Of a stretch of DNA of 64,000 bases, positions 1 to 12,235 are shown piece by piece. Made by a program: the position numbers and the translations under genes. Positions within the stretch are counted from its first letter, which is position 1. Each line of letters starts with the position of its first letter. The stretch lies in the NCBI RefSeq assembly GCF_963169125.1, contig NC_084795.1, forward strand, positions 265,355,042 to 265,419,041, given 5' to 3'. The stretch is from Humulus lupulus. Lineage: Eukaryota > Streptophyta > Magnoliopsida > Rosales > Cannabaceae. Below the pieces are notes generated by a model that was not told the DNA's origin, ran no database searches, and saw only the letters and a program-made list of their open reading frames with translations.

Positions 1-161
1 GGCTCCCGATTTCAAGGTATTCGATTATGGGCTCCATCCAAGTAGGTTGTGTGTCTATCATATTCACTTCATCAGGCTCGATTATGCTCGGTTTTGGTAA
101 CAATTCTACTGGTACCACATTAAGTGTATCAACTTCGCTGGTCGTTGCAAGTCGAGCCGAG
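1..161 (-). pseudogene. Element A pol fragment: RNase H-integrase linker
   Basis: The minus-strand translation matches the linker just after RNase H in element C (around 18130-18290), including the residues TWM.PI.EYLE near the window edge. It is cut at 161/162 by the solo LTR and at base 1 by the window. The RNase H side resumes at 2565. It is a relic with no function expected. Confidence 0.75.
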
Positions 162-2564
162 TGTAACACCTTGGTTAGCCAAGACCATTACACTGTGTAT
201 TTTAAATAGTGCTAAACTCGTCAAAAAAAGTCATTTTGGCCATAAACATGCAACTAAATGTGATTAACGGTCCATGGTTAAAAATTTCGGTCAAAAGGAA
301 TAAATATTTCACTAAAATGTTAAGTTGTACATATGATCCCATAATAAACGTTTACCAAGTTGCTTATAGTTCCAAAAGGATAATTACAACTCAAAAGCTA
401 TATCCCACCGACTTAAGCAGCAAAAATAAGGTTTAATCCTAGTTCCTCTTGGAAACCTTGGCCGTGGTGGTCAAGCGGTCGCATATGTACATGTTGCCAC
501 TGAAGCTCTCCAACTCATGGATGGTTTAGCTTCCCTTTCCCCTTACCTGCACCACATAGCACCCATGAGCCAAGGCTCAGCAAGAAAACTTAAACATGCT
601 CATAAGCAGTTAGTAACACGTTACCAAATCATAATAAGCATGCCTAGCAATAATAACCCTACTCATGCATGCATACCATATATATAAATGACTACAATGT
701 CATATGGGGCCAGATGCCCTAATTAAATGATTAACTAAATCATATCGAGGCCTGTTGCCTAAAACACATGATTAATAAATCACATCGGGGCCCAACCCTA
801 GGATATGGGACTAATAAGTCACCCCGGGGCCCATTGCCCTATCCTCTGTATAACCAGCCTTGGAGCTGACCCAATGTACCTGACGCTTAATTTTCTATGA
901 CCATTGGGTCAGACAAGCATATGATGCGCTTTTGATTAGGCCTAACCAAAACAACCAGTGCTCAGCATGCTATTGCCGCCCTTGACTCATAAGTCAAGCC
1001 TTTCTCAATCAGATAATGCAAACAGGCATTCATTATATAATAAATATCCAGATACAGAGCATTCAACATGCATAATCAATCAATCACATGCATAATCAAT
1101 ATCATGCACATTTACAAGGGTCCAATCCCTAATCAAATCTATTTCAACATTCCGGCCAAGCCCTAATCATGTACATCATGTATTGGGTACAATTTTCTTA
1201 CCTTAGGTCCAAGTGTAATGTATAATAAGAACGACCCTCGAGCATGATCCTGATTCTGAGCCCCTAGCGATAACCTAGTCCCAACCAAGTATAGAATCTT
1301 ATCAATAACAAGTAAATAAAGGCTTCTAGACCAAGTCCTATCCTCTGGGACATCAAATCCTACTAAATCGGGTAGTAGGATCGATCATGAGCTCTTAGGT
1401 TTGAGTTCCTGCACTCAAAACCTCCCCAAGACCCAAAATCCCTTAAGCGTCGTGACCCCAACATTTGAGCTGCAACCCGCTCAAGTTAGAGGCCCAAGGC
1501 TCATCTCTTACTGCACCCACATCGCGTCGCGCCTTAACAGGCGCCGCGGCTCAAAAGGCCCAAACGCAGCAACTTCTCCCTGCGCCCAAGAGAGCTGCAA
1601 CGCCCCAAGAATAGAGTTGCGGCTCAACCTGCAAACTATGTTTTTTCTCAGTTTTTCTCAAGCCAAATCCCTCCAAAAACCTATCCAAACATATCCAAAT
1701 CCCAAAAACAAAGTTCTCAATCAACTCAGCAACCCAAAACCATCAAAACCCAAGTTTCAAACGAATCAAAACCAAAAAATCCAATCAAAGCTTAAGAACT
1801 CAAAAACTCAAAACTTAAAGCTTAGATTACCTCTAATTACATTGTTTTCCAACTAAATCTTCAGGCTATCAAGCTTCTAATCTTTCCTAGAATCATTATG
1901 ACTCTAACCTCGCTTGAATCTGAGCTCTAAAACTCGAGTTTCCTTCGAAAATGAAACGAGCGGTAAAAAGAGAGAACGGGAGAGAGAATGAGAGTTTGAA
2001 CGTGTTTCCGTTTCTATCAGGTTACTCTGAGCTCAAGTAACCTTAAGCAAATCCCCAGACTCAGGGTACCCAAAACGCCTGAGGGTAAAATAGTCAAAAT
2101 TCCAGAACCCCCTCCTGATCTCACTAACTCCAAATATATCCTCAAATATTTATTCCCATTACCCAATATCCCAGTAATGTACTAAATACCCAAAATACCC
2201 CTTGACTCACCCCTAGTTAAGTATTGGTCCCGTTGTGACTTTCCCGCTAACTTGGTCCCTAGGATCGCCTCGTGTCGAGTAACCCAAATATATCTACATC
2301 ATAATGTGGTCTCACACATATATCACATATATGTCAAATATACCCATAACGGACCAAATTACGAAAATTTCTCTTCTGATAAGAAACTGGGCCACATGCA
2401 TATTTAATACACCTAAACATGCATATTAAGTCATATTATAATATAACTCACATAATCATACAAAGATATGCATAAATATTACATAAACACATAATTTTCC
2501 ATAGTCTGCCATCATGGCCCCTAATCAAGGCCCTAAGCATTATTAGGTAATTTGGGACGTTACA
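162..2564 (-). mobile_element. Solo LTR, Tekay-like, inserted in element A
   Basis: The interval is bounded by TGTAACACC on the left and GGGACGTTACA on the right, so it has TG...CA ends. It splits element A exactly between two contiguous pol segments. Read on the minus strand it starts TGTAACGTCCCAAATTACC, which resembles the start of long LTRs of plant Tekay-type chromoviruses (family assignment from memory). There is no pol coding inside, only AT-rich and C-rich non-coding sequence, which fits a solo LTR left by recombination between two LTRs. No clean 5-bp target duplication is visible (ccgag on the left, tagaa on the right). The ORF at 1401-1856 on the plus strand is low-complexity and unlike any protein I know. 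Confidence 0.7.
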
Positions 2565-3945
2565 TAGAACGTCTGCATTCGAATTCTGTTCTCGTGGAAC
2601 TTGCTTAATCGCATAGAACTCAAATTGTCCAAATGCTACTATGGCTTTTTCCAAGTATGCTGCCATTTTAGTGCCCCGAGCTTGGTATTCTCCTAGGACT
2701 TGGTTGACAACCAATTAAGAGTCACTATACCAGTGAATGACTATTGCCTTTAGCTCATAAGCTATTCGGAGCCCTGCTAATAGTGCCTCATATTCAACCT
2801 CGTTATTCGAGGCCTCGAAGCCAAACCTTAATGCTGAGTGAAACCTGTTTCCTAATGAGGTTATTAGGATAATGCCTACCCCTGACCCGTTCTCATTAGA
2901 GGATCCATCAACGTATAGTCTCCATAGCTCTTAGGCTGGGGTTTCGACTTCTTCATTGGTTATTCCAGTGCACTCAACTATGAAGTTAGCTAAGGCCTGT
3001 CCCTTTATCATTGTTCTTGGGTGATACATTATCTCGAATAGCGCAAGTTCGAACGACTATTTCAATAGTCTTCTGGATGCTTCAGGTTTCGATATTATTT
3101 GTCTCAACGGCTGATTAGTCAACACATGTATGGGGTATTCTTGGAAGTAAGGTCAAAGTTTTTAGATGCGTGTATTAAGCACAATGTGAGTTTTTTGATC
3201 AGTGGATATCTCGATTCTTCCCCCAGTAATTTATTGCTGACATAATACACAATCTGTTGTACTTTTTTATCCTCCCGAACAAGTGCTGCACTGATTGCAT
3301 GCTTAGTTGTAGTGGGGTATAAATACAATATTTACCCCGTAACTGGTTTGGATAAGATAGGTGGCTTAGGGAGATCCTTTTTTAGAGCTTGAAAAGCGAG
3401 CTCACACTCGTCTGACCATTTGAACTTTTTGCCCCCTCTTAGAAGATTAAGGAATGGTAAGCACTTGTCTGTAGATTTTAAGATGAACCTACACAAAGTT
3501 GCCATACGTCCGGTTAGACTCTACACATCTTTATGCTTTCAAGGTGAAGGCATATCAAATAAGGCCCTTATCTTATCCGGGTTCACCTCAATGCCTCGAG
3601 CGTTCACTATAAATTTGAGAAACTTTCGCGACGATACTCCGAATGAGCACTTTTGTGGGGTGAGTCTCATGTTGTACTTTCGAAGTATAGCGAAGCACTC
3701 TGCGAGGTCATCAACATGGTTATTATTGTGTTTGGACTTGACTAGCATATCATTCACATACACTTCCATGTTGTTTCCTATCTATTTGGCAAACATTTTA
3801 TTTACCAGTCTTTAATATGTAGCCCTAATATTTTTCACATTGTAACAATACAGCCCTTTATCAATCATGAAGCTCGTATGCTCCTGGTCGGGTACATGTA
3901 TGACTATCTGCTTATATCTAGAATATGCTTCCATGAATGACATGA
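2565..3945 (-). pseudogene. Element A pol: C-terminal reverse transcriptase and RNase H (broken)
   Basis: From 3945 down to 2565 on the minus strand the sequence encodes the middle and end of the reverse transcriptase and then RNase H. The catalytic YVDD box is changed to YVND (around 3760), which would inactivate the enzyme. Downstream are the thumb and RNase H parts, ending with the residues EQVPREQNSNAD at about 2570-2620. Frames are broken several times (segments near 3539-3769, 3119-3328 and 2565-2714). Solo LTRs cut it at both ends. Confidence 0.85.
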
Positions 3946-5873
3946 TGTTATGACCCGAGGTGTAGAGTCCAAGAACTTTACTTAGCTAAGATAGATAGTA
4001 GTATTATAGTATTAATAATATTATCTTTGTAACTTGGATTTTTGGTTCAGACCGGGAATTATTTGGACACTCATAGTAGTACTTATAGATTTTCTAAGTT
4101 TAACCTATAGTTTAAGAATATTGATGTTAACCTAAGGTTTGATTAATATGACTGATATTAAGGATAATATTTATTATACTATAAGGTTTAGATAAGAACC
4201 AATAGGATTTTAAGCACATGTTATGTATGGGTGATTAAGGATTAAGTATTTTGAGGATTAAATTTAATAAGGGGTAAAGTTTGAATGCTATAAGGTCAGT
4301 CAGCAACTTTGAATACGTTGAGGGCTTAGTCAAGGCTGTTTACCCCATTCAAATTTAGCTAAAAATGTGTAATTTCGTGTTTAAATAATCAGCGTGTGTT
4401 GATATATCGCAGCTATAGGGGGCGATATATCGCAGCACGTAGATACGGAAAACACGAGACGATGCATGACAGCCTCGGGCATACTGGCCCAGGCGATATA
4501 TCGCCTACAGGGGGCGATATATCGCCTCCTTCAGTATATTTTGAAACATTTTGAAATCGTTTTCCATTCAGCCATTAAACCTCCTGATAAGTCTAGCATC
4601 TTTTTGAACGAGTCTTCAGCCTCTGCTGAACAATAATTCAAATTATTTTCACCTAAAAAGATATTATTTTTATTCAAGTAAAATTAAGATCCTTTCATTC
4701 CTAAACTCTATAAATAGGACCTAGTACCCAGCCATTATTCATCTTTTACTCTAAGTTCAGAGGCTGCAAGTGTTAAGAGAGTGTGAGAGTGTAAACACCT
4801 GGGTTGGGGAATCATAAGCTTGATCATCATAAGCTTATCAAACACTTTGGGAAGTAAGGTTTTATAGTATTTCGGTTTGAGGTGTAGATTGGTCTTACAA
4901 GTCTTCAAGGTAACCCAAAACTCTAGTTCATTTCTGTACTTGTTCTTTTAAGTTCTCATAGTCTTCTACTCAGCCTCTAATCTTAATTTTTATTTTGGTT
5001 AGGAAATCTAAGTTCTTAAGCAAAAAGGTTTTGGTAAGTATGTTTCTCAAAGGTTTAGTCCTTCCATTCCTTTCATTTCTTTTTCTTCAAATCTACTCAC
5101 CCTGTTATATATGGTTTTAGGAGTGTTCCAAAAGTCCCAACTCTGTCCTCACATCCCGGTAACTCTGGTAAGGAAAATAGGATAGAATTTATATGTTATA
5201 TGCTTATTATATGTTATCTTATGTTTTCTTATGTTACGATATGTATGTTGTAGGCTTGGGCATATGACCCATATGACTAACAAGCCCCAAATAGATTATG
5301 GGCATATGACCTGCTTAGCTAGTAGGACCCCACTAATCTAATGGGCATATGACTTATTTAGTCTATGGGACCCCAAGTAATAATGGCCATTATAGTATGT
5401 GCATGATATAAGTGTTATGTTAAGTTTTTATGTTTCTTATGAAGTTTATGTATATGAACTATGTGTTAGATTTTTTTCCTTGCTGTGCATTAGGCTCATT
5501 CCTTTTTGTTTTTATGTGCAGGAAAATAGCTATAGTGGCGGTAAGGTTCGTGGATGCTTGGGGAATGTGTATCGGTGGTGAATTTGATCAAGGAGTTGAG
5601 AGTTCGATTTTCGAGGATGTAGTCTTATTTTTTTTATGGTCTTTATATGTATTTTCCGCACTTATTATGTAATCCCTTTTTATTATAAATCATGTTATGT
5701 TTTGTTTTTCAAACAATGGGATCCCATATCCTACTTGATATTTTATGAAAGTAACTTTTATTTCTATAAGTTTCTAATAAAGTTATGGTATTTTCGCAAA
5801 TGTAAGTTTTATTAAGGATTTGTATGTATAGTTCGTTAATGGTCCAAAAGTCTAGAGTAGGTGGGTCATTACA
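3946..5873 (+). mobile_element. Solo LTR of a second family, inserted in element A
   Basis: It starts TGTTATGACCCGAGG and ends GGGTCATTACA, with TG...CA ends and inverted termini. It interrupts the reverse transcriptase of element A. In plus orientation it carries a TATA-like box (CTCTATAAATAGGA near 4707) and then a C/T-rich stretch, as expected for U3-R-U5. No internal coding region is present. No intact target duplication is seen (catga on the left, cgagg on the right), and about a dozen bases of the host pol seem to be missing at the right edge. It contains a cluster of GCGATATATCGC palindromes, listed separately. Confidence 0.7.
4401..4525. repeat. Cluster of four GCGATATATCGC palindromes
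   Basis: Three perfect 12-bp palindromes GCGATATATCGC lie at 4422-4433, 4493-4504 and 4514-4525, with a shortened copy at 4401-4410. They form two pairs. Within each pair the copies are separated by similar short spacers containing CTAYAGGG. The cluster lies in the U3 part of the solo LTR, about 180-300 bases upstream of its TATA-like box. Position and symmetry suggest a binding site for a dimeric protein, but this is inference. Confidence 0.6.
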
Positions 5874-7320
5874 CGAGGTTGCATCCACGAGTTGATCAAT
5901 TAGAGGTAGAGGAAAACAGTCTTCTAGACATGCTTTGCTGAGGTCTAAATAGTCAATGCAAGTTCTCCACTTGCCATTGGGTTTCGAGACCATTACTGGG
6001 TTGGCAATCCATTATGGGTAGAAAGAATCTCGAATAAACCGGTTTGCTTTTAATATTTCGACCTCCTCTTTCAAGGCTTTCTTTCTCTCGTCGTCGAGGA
6101 GTCTTCTCTTCTGCTTTTTAGGAGGGAAGCTTTTGTCAATGTTTAATGCATGGCTTATAACATTGGGACTGATCTCAATCATAACTGAGTGTGACCATGC
6201 GAATACATCCTAATTTTCCCTCAGGAAGCGAATTAACTACTATCTCGTGTCCTTTGGGAGATTATTCCCAATCCTTAACACCTTGGTGGTGTCCTTTTCA
6301 TCGAGATAAATATCTTCAAACTCTTCTATCGGGTTGAGATTGGCCCTATCTTCTTCTATTCTTGGATTGATCTCTTCGCCGACCTCATACACCACCTTTC
6401 CCATTTCCTCAATGATTACTAGGGCATGCGCACTAGCTTGGATTTTTCCCCTCATTAAGATGTTATAGCATTCTCGGGCTGCTAATTGATCCCCCCTTAG
6501 CGTCCCAATACTGCTAGGAGTTGGAAATTTTATAGCCAAATGCCTAACAGATGTGACTATCCCTAGCCTAATCAAGGTTGGTCTCCCGAGTCATACATTG
6601 TAGGTCGACGGGGTGCCTACTACGATGAACTTCAGCATCTTGGTTATCGAGATCAGATAGTCTCCAAAGGTCACTGGGAGCTTGATAGCCCCTGTACTGA
6701 TGATTCCCTCCCCAGAGAATCCGTATAATGCTGTTGCATAGGTTTTAAAGTTGCGAACATACAAACCTATCTTTTACAAGGTCATTTTATAGAAGATGTT
6801 GACCGAGCTCTCATTATCAATAAGGACTCGACGCACCCTCTTATTAGTGAGTTGGAAGGTTATGATCAGAGGGTCATTATGAGGAAATTGGACGTGTGAA
6901 GCATCCTCTTCAGTTAAAGTAATAGGTTGGGATTCAACTCTTTATTGTTTCGGAGCTCATGGTTTAGGCGCATAGGGAGATCAATCCCTCATTTTGAGCT
7001 CTTGGACAAACCTCTTTTGAGTGTTTCTTCCTAACCCTACAATGTGTGGTCCTCCTGCGATGGTTATTACATCTTCTCCATCAATCGTGGGAGGTCGATT
7101 ATCCAGCGTCGTTGGTGGGGCCATAGCTTGCTGGTTGGGCTGAGCTAGAACTGCCTTTTGACCAGGTGGAGCCTGGACTTGGTTTCAGTTTCGGACATAC
7201 TGTCTGAAGTAGCCTCTCGAGATCATTAATTCAATCTCATGTTTTAATTGTCTGCATTTATCATTTGTATGATCCACGTCCCTGTGAAATCTGCAGAACT
7301 TGTTTGAATCCCTCTTGGTT
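5874..7320 (-). pseudogene. Element A pol: protease and N-terminal reverse transcriptase (broken)
   Basis: From 7320 down to 5874 the minus strand encodes the gag-end zinc-knuckle region, the aspartic protease and the start of the reverse transcriptase. The protease catalytic motif, DNGSS in element C, reads DNESS here (around 6815), a change that should destroy activity. The start of the reverse transcriptase is clear near 5880-5990 with the residues KPNGKWRTCIDYLDLSKAC. Stops and shifts separate the pieces. It continues at 3945 beyond the solo LTR. Confidence 0.85.
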
Positions 7321-9475
7321 CTCTAGTGTCGCATTGCGTCGGGTCGCCTGAAAAGGACCAGATTCTCATTTACAAAAAATATCTTCTCCCGAGTATTTTT
7401 GAGCTTGGTATATACTGTGTAAATAGAGAAGTATTTATCTCCTTTATTTTTCTTACCCCCATCAGCCTCGGGATAGTTCCCTTCATTCTTCTTTCTCTTA
7501 GAAGGATTATCTCCTGAAGGTTGTGTTATGGAGGGTGTAGCTGAGGTAGTGGTTGAGTTAACATTTGTCATTATAGTTATTGAGGGTGAAGGAGCCAGTT
7601 TAAGTGCTAACCTTGCATCCTCTACATTGACAAACCTATACGCCCGAGTGGTGAACTCGGATATTGTCCTCACTTGTTTCCTCTACATGTCGCCCCAAAG
7701 AGGACTTCCTGGCAGTACTCTAGCTCATACTACCATTAGATGATTGCTGTCATCTACATTGCGAGCTCAAGCCGCCTCTATATTGACCCTCGCCAGGTAT
7801 CTCTTCAGTGATTCTCCTAGTTGTTGTCTATCATTTGTTAAGGCGAAAGCCTCAGGTTTGATACTCTTTAAAGCTTGGAATTGCTTTTTTAATTCCTTAG
7901 ACAACTGATCCCAAGACGATATCGAGTGTCTTCGAAACTTGTCAAACCAGTTCTTTGTTGGTCGGGTGAGTGTGGTGGGGAAGAGCATACATCTGAACTC
8001 ATATCCAATGTTGCTGGTTCGCATCACAATATTTAACGTACTTAGGTGGCTGCCTGGGTCGGTAGTCACATCATAGGGCGCCACACGGGGTATCTTGAAA
8101 CCATTGGGAAATGGTGTATTCAAGATATGAGGGGCAAAAGGCTCAAGCTCCTCATCAGAATCGTAAGCCTTTTCTTTAGTCTTTCTTTCTTGAAGAAGCC
8201 TGAATGCTTCCTTGAGTTGGTTGATTCTATTCTGAACCAAATCCACAGGAGGGGGAGCTTGTACTACTGGTAGCTGGTTATTGTTCGTAGGAACTCCAGC
8301 TCCCTGTCGTAGCATATGGTTGTATTGATTTCCATGTACTGGTTGTAGGGGCTCCCTTTGGGAATTTAAGTGTGCTCGCAGGTCTGAGCTTGGTTGATTA
8401 AACTGCCCCCAGTTCTGGTTTAGATGGTCTCGAAGATCATGATAATCATTCAGATAGTTCTCGTAATATCTAGGGTCGGTGTTATAAACAATCACTGACT
8501 TGCTGTAATCTTGATTTCCATCAAGGAAGCTGATAGTCCTTTCAGGTTGTTATTGTTGTTGGTTTTGATTGCGAGGTGGGTTATTCACGTGCACCCTAAT
8601 TCTAGTCGCCTGTGACATCGACACATAACTCCCAGACGGTTGGGGTTGTCTAACCTATCTATGCTCCTGACGTGCCCCTAGTGAGATCTCGTGTTTACCC
8701 CTCTGCTCGAGTCGAGCTTGATGGCTCATATCCCAGCTTCCACTTCTAGCAATTTGAGAAGACCTTTAGGGTGCTCTCTCTCCCCAGCTCGATTTCCACT
8801 GGGAGCCTGCTGGGGTACACCCCCGAGCTGGAGAGGGATGTCTGATTGGTGATGGAGGATGCCTGATTGAAGACAGTGACGGCCTCTCATTGTTTGGCCT
8901 TACAGGTTCAGGGTTACTATTATTCCTGGCAGGTCTTGGGTTATCACTCCGAGCTGTCGGTGGAGCTCGGTTATTCCCATGGTCTGTGGGAATATCCTCG
9001 GCTGGGTTATTCCTGATAGGGATCCAAGATGACCTCAGGATTGGTTTTTTTCCAGTATTTTTCCTTGGCCCCAGTTGAGACTGTTGTGCCCTTTGTTCGA
9101 CCATCCTTGCAGTCGTACTCCCTCGTGGTCACCCCTTGGTCCTCCGTGGGGGTGCCTGGACTTTGGTAGCTCATCTTGGCATCTCTTCATTTAGTTATGT
9201 TGCTTCGGCTAACTGTTCACGCAGCCTATGATTTTCGAGCTCAACTGCTCGGACATATCTTTCAGGATTGTAATAATTCTACTCATTAGTTCTAGAACTT
9301 TGACCGAGTCATTCTCCAGGAGACGATGAGGCACTATCCTCATCGGGACTCTGGTCCACCATTGGTTGTTTGCGAGGCCTTCGAGGATGCTCCTCAGTTC
9401 GTGGAGTACACTCCTCAGGGATTTGGGGTAGAGGTCGCCCACTGGTTCCAGGAATGTTCAGGGTAGCCATTGTTG
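7321..9475 (-). pseudogene. Element A gag (broken)
   Basis: The start codon at about 9475 (minus strand) lies roughly 70 bases inside the LTR, as in element C. The first part is acidic and Ser/Pro-rich (9209-9475), followed by a Pro/Arg-rich stretch (8766-9104). The conserved retrotransposon gag domain is at 7767-8495, with the family residues TDPGSHLSTLN and CMLFPTTLTRPTKNWFDKF. The C-terminal part is at 7323-7673. Several frame breaks make it non-functional. Similarity to element C gag runs along its whole length. Confidence 0.85.
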
Positions 9476-9542
9476 CTAAGTGGGAAGTTTTATGCTAAAT
9501 GGTAGGAAGAATTGCTTAATGCTCTCAATGAAAGCACCAAAC

Positions 9543-10263
9543 TGTTGACGTCATTTTTCGTCAACTTAATTATGTAGATCAATTAAACAACTAGTAAGGC
9601 AGAAAAGAAAGAGATTTTTACGTGGATTAGTAGTTAAAATCTGCCTACGTTCACAAGTCACTTTTATTATAGTTTGCATTAAAGCTTCAAGAAAAATCAA
9701 TTTCCACCGAATGTTTCTTAGTGCCCAATTGTGCATGATCACAATTGACTAAGTCCAGGTTACTTATAGACCTGGTTACAATAATATTTTCCCACAACTT
9801 TAGGGAAGTTACAACATAATATTCAAATTTAAATTTGAATTTGAATGAATATTTGAATAATACAAATTAAATGCATTATTAAATAAAAGATCCCTTAAAA
9901 ATAGGGTTGTACACAATGTTAACCAATCCCACATAAATAGGGATTTCCTAACAGCATCTCTGTATCACTTTAACACGTATTCGAGTATGTTCACTACCTC
10001 AACGCGCTTTTGAGATCACTCAAAGGCTCGAGCTCACCATTCCAATTATCACCACCTCCTTGCTTGTTTAGTTGTTTGAACTCATCTCTTGGAGGAGGTT
10101 GACGTTTTTGACCCTGCAACTCATGCTCGAGCGATAAAGACGTAGCTAGGGAACCTCGTGACAATTTGTATAAGTATAATGCTAACACTTGTTAATTCTG
10201 AGCTTACTCTTTACGAGCCTACATTCGAGGCTATTTATTTATTCTCGAAAATTGGGTGTAACA
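9543..10263 (-). repeat. Element A 5' LTR (minus strand)
   Basis: On the minus strand it begins TGTTACACCCAATTTTCGAG at 10263 and ends in GACGTCAACA at 9543, followed directly by gttTGGTGCTTTCATTGAGAGC-type leader sequence. The start and end match the LTR termini of elements B and C (TGTTACACCCAGATTTCGAG and CGTCAACA), so it belongs to a related family. It is about 721 bases long. The partner LTR is outside the window, so the target duplication and age cannot be judged. Confidence 0.85.
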
Positions 10264-10575
10264 TTATCCTAAATAATAATTACAAATTATGGAATATGAC
10301 GAAACAAATAATCTATGGTATAATTATGCATTTTTGCCATTTTTTTTACTTATGTAATGTCATGATGGATTAAGTAGTAGAAATATGATATTAAAAAAAG
10401 TGTGAAAAAAATGTAAAAAAAATGGAAAAAATAACAAAATAAAATGGTTGAATTTTTTTTCTTGTAGAAAAACATGTAAACTTTTTAATAAAAATGATGG
10501 AAAAAGAAAAAAAAAAAGGTTCATTTAATAAATTAAAATTTTAAATTGAATATCAAAATTTGTGGAAAATAGTTT
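10264..10575. other. AT-rich spacer, nothing recognised
   Basis: About 310 bases of A/T-rich sequence with several poly-A runs near 10390-10520. I see no coding region or repeat boundary here. Confidence 0.6.
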
Positions 10576-10961
10576 GGGATATTGGCGGTAATAATACTCA
10601 AAAAATTTCAAAAGTTGTACTTTAATACCCAAATATTTTTTTTTGTGGTCATAATACATAAATCTATAATTTTTGTGTATCCGTTAGTACTCATCGTTAA
10701 CTACCCATTAAATATCAACGTGGCACATTTTTATTAGTCTAATTAGCAGCGATAATACCCAAATCTTTTCAAAAGTTACATTTCAATACCCAATTTTTTT
10801 TTTTACGATAAAACTTAAATCTACAATTTTGGTGCAACCATTAGTACTCACCGTGAATTTTCTGCTATGTATCCACGTGACACATGTGGATTTTGGGATG
10901 ATTTTAGACTAAATTCTTTAAATATTATAAAAATCATTTTAAATTTTAAAAAATCTAAAAG
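10576..10961 (+). repeat. MITE-like repeats, left side of element B
   Basis: Two partial copies of a short non-coding repeat lie head to tail (about 10576-10740 and 10740-10885). The first starts GGGATATTGGCGGTAATAAT. Both contain the phrase TTAGTACTCA and runs of AATACCCAAAT. They match, in reverse orientation, the fuller copy at 30590-30815. The last 51 bases (10911-10961) are an imperfect inverted copy of 30539-30589. The arrangement suggests element B landed between two inverted copies. Edges are approximate. Confidence 0.6.
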
Positions 10962-11734
10962 TGTTACACCCAGATTTCGAGATGAGAAATTATGACCTCG
11001 AAAACTGGGCTTGTCAGGTGTGAGCTAGAAATAAACAACGATCTCAAGGACGTGTGGCCTCGAGAATTCTCTGAGCTCGTAATGGCTTGACACTTGAGTA
11101 TATTTTTCACCGATTTCCTTCAAGCGAGATAGCTCGAGCTCGGGAAGTGCAAGCTCGGATGTGATAGCCTCGTCAGCATCTTTTGCTCCGAGCATAGCAC
11201 AGGTTAGGTGGCAAGCTCGTGATTGACTCATGGTCTCGACAGACTCAATGCCAATTGTTGATCTCAAAAGATTTGATGAATCATCTAGGATAACCCATTA
11301 CGTGTGAACATTTTGGTTGTTGTAAAATCCCAATATTTAAGGGATACCATTTAATATGTTATCTGTTCCCGATCTTCACGGGACGTTTCCTTGTATATGG
11401 GAGATAATGCATTTAATATCATTATTTCAATTGATTTACAGAATATCTTCCCAAAATATGTGGGAATGAATTCTGCAACCTTCTCTATAAATAGAGAAGG
11501 AATCACCATTTGTAAAGGATCGATTTCTGATTTCTTGAGAGAAATTTCTGGGCAACTCTTCTCTGAAAAGTTTCCAGAAAATTCCCAAGTCTTAATAACA
11601 TAGACTCGTGGACTAGGCAGAATTAATTGCAGAACCACGTAAAAATCATCTTGTTTTTCTTCATTATTCATTTGCTTCATTGTTTTATTGTTTAATTGCT
11701 CTACAATTTAAGTTGACGAAAAACAGCATCAACA
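10962..11734 (+). repeat. Element B 5' LTR
   Basis: It starts TGTTACACCCAGATTTCGAG and ends GCATCAACA, 773 bases. A TATA box in an inverted repeat (CTTCTCTAT-AA-ATAGAGAAG) lies at 11479-11500. The matching LTR is at 29661. The primer-binding-type sequence TGGTGCTTTCATTGAGAGC follows at 11738-11756, three bases inside. Confidence 0.92.
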
Positions 11735-11809
11735 GTTTGGTGCTTTCATTGAGAGCATTAAATAGTACGTGTGTGAGTCTGTTCAGTCAAAGAGCCTCCC
11801 GAATCAACA

Positions 11810-12235
11810 ATGGCAACAAATGATCCCAATGTTCATGAGGAGGAAATTTTAGATGAAGCTGACTACCCCCGACACCCTGGAAAATAGCCCATGGTGAACT
11901 TGGACCCTGATGAGAGGAGTGGTTCATCCGACTCTCGAGGACCACCGGCCCCCGGGGACGATGAAGATATGTACTACAATCCTGAGCGATATGTCCCGAT
12001 AGTGGAGCTCAAAAATTGTAAACTACGAAAGCAGTTGGCCGAGGCCAAGAATCGCAATGAAGAGCTAGCCAGACTAGCTACTGAGGCACAGGCAACTCAA
12101 GCACCACCTAATTGGGAAGGACCTTATCAAATTGAATTAGTTATCCAACTTGGCATCTACAAATTGGCAAGATTAAATGGGGAACTGGTACCACAAGCAT
12201 GGAATGGCGAACATCTACGACCAAATAAAAAATAG
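11810..12235 (+). pseudogene. Element B gag-integrase deletion fusion
   Basis: The ATG at 11810 begins the same N-terminal gag sequence as element C. It has an in-frame TAG at 11885-11887, then PDERSGSSDSRGPP and the YYNPERYVPIVEL coiled-coil region. At about 12109, after EAQATQAPP, the frame runs straight into the C-terminal tail of integrase (NWEGPYQIE... to NGEHLRPNKK). Nearly all of gag and pol, about 7 kb by comparison with element C, has been deleted. The join is in frame, leaving a 114-codon open stretch from 11891. This is probably accidental: ordinary internal deletion by illegitimate recombination. Confidence 0.88.

Larger units (their letters stand above)
1..9542 (-). mobile_element. 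Element A: decayed Tat-lineage Ty3/gypsy retrotransposon, internal part (minus strand)
   Basis: Read on the minus strand from 9542 down to 1, the order is gag, protease, reverse transcriptase, RNase H and then the RNase H-integrase linker, which runs off the window. Every part is recognisable by similarity to element C (12480-25088) but is broken by stops and frameshifts. Two foreign solo LTRs interrupt it, at 162-2564 and 3946-5873. The 5' LTR follows at 9543-10263. The antisense gene seen in elements B, C and D would lie beyond base 1. The scattered decay and nested insertions mark this as an old copy with no coding capacity. Confidence 0.9.

Noticed and set aside
1401..1856. 151-codon plus-strand ORF in the first solo LTR
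   Set aside because: Low-complexity Pro/Asn/Lys-rich translation with no domain, inside an LTR on the opposite strand.
10889..10902. GATTTTGGGATGAT shared in inverted form with 30500-30513
   Set aside because: The order relative to the 51-base arm differs on the two sides, so it does not extend the same inverted repeat; may be chance.
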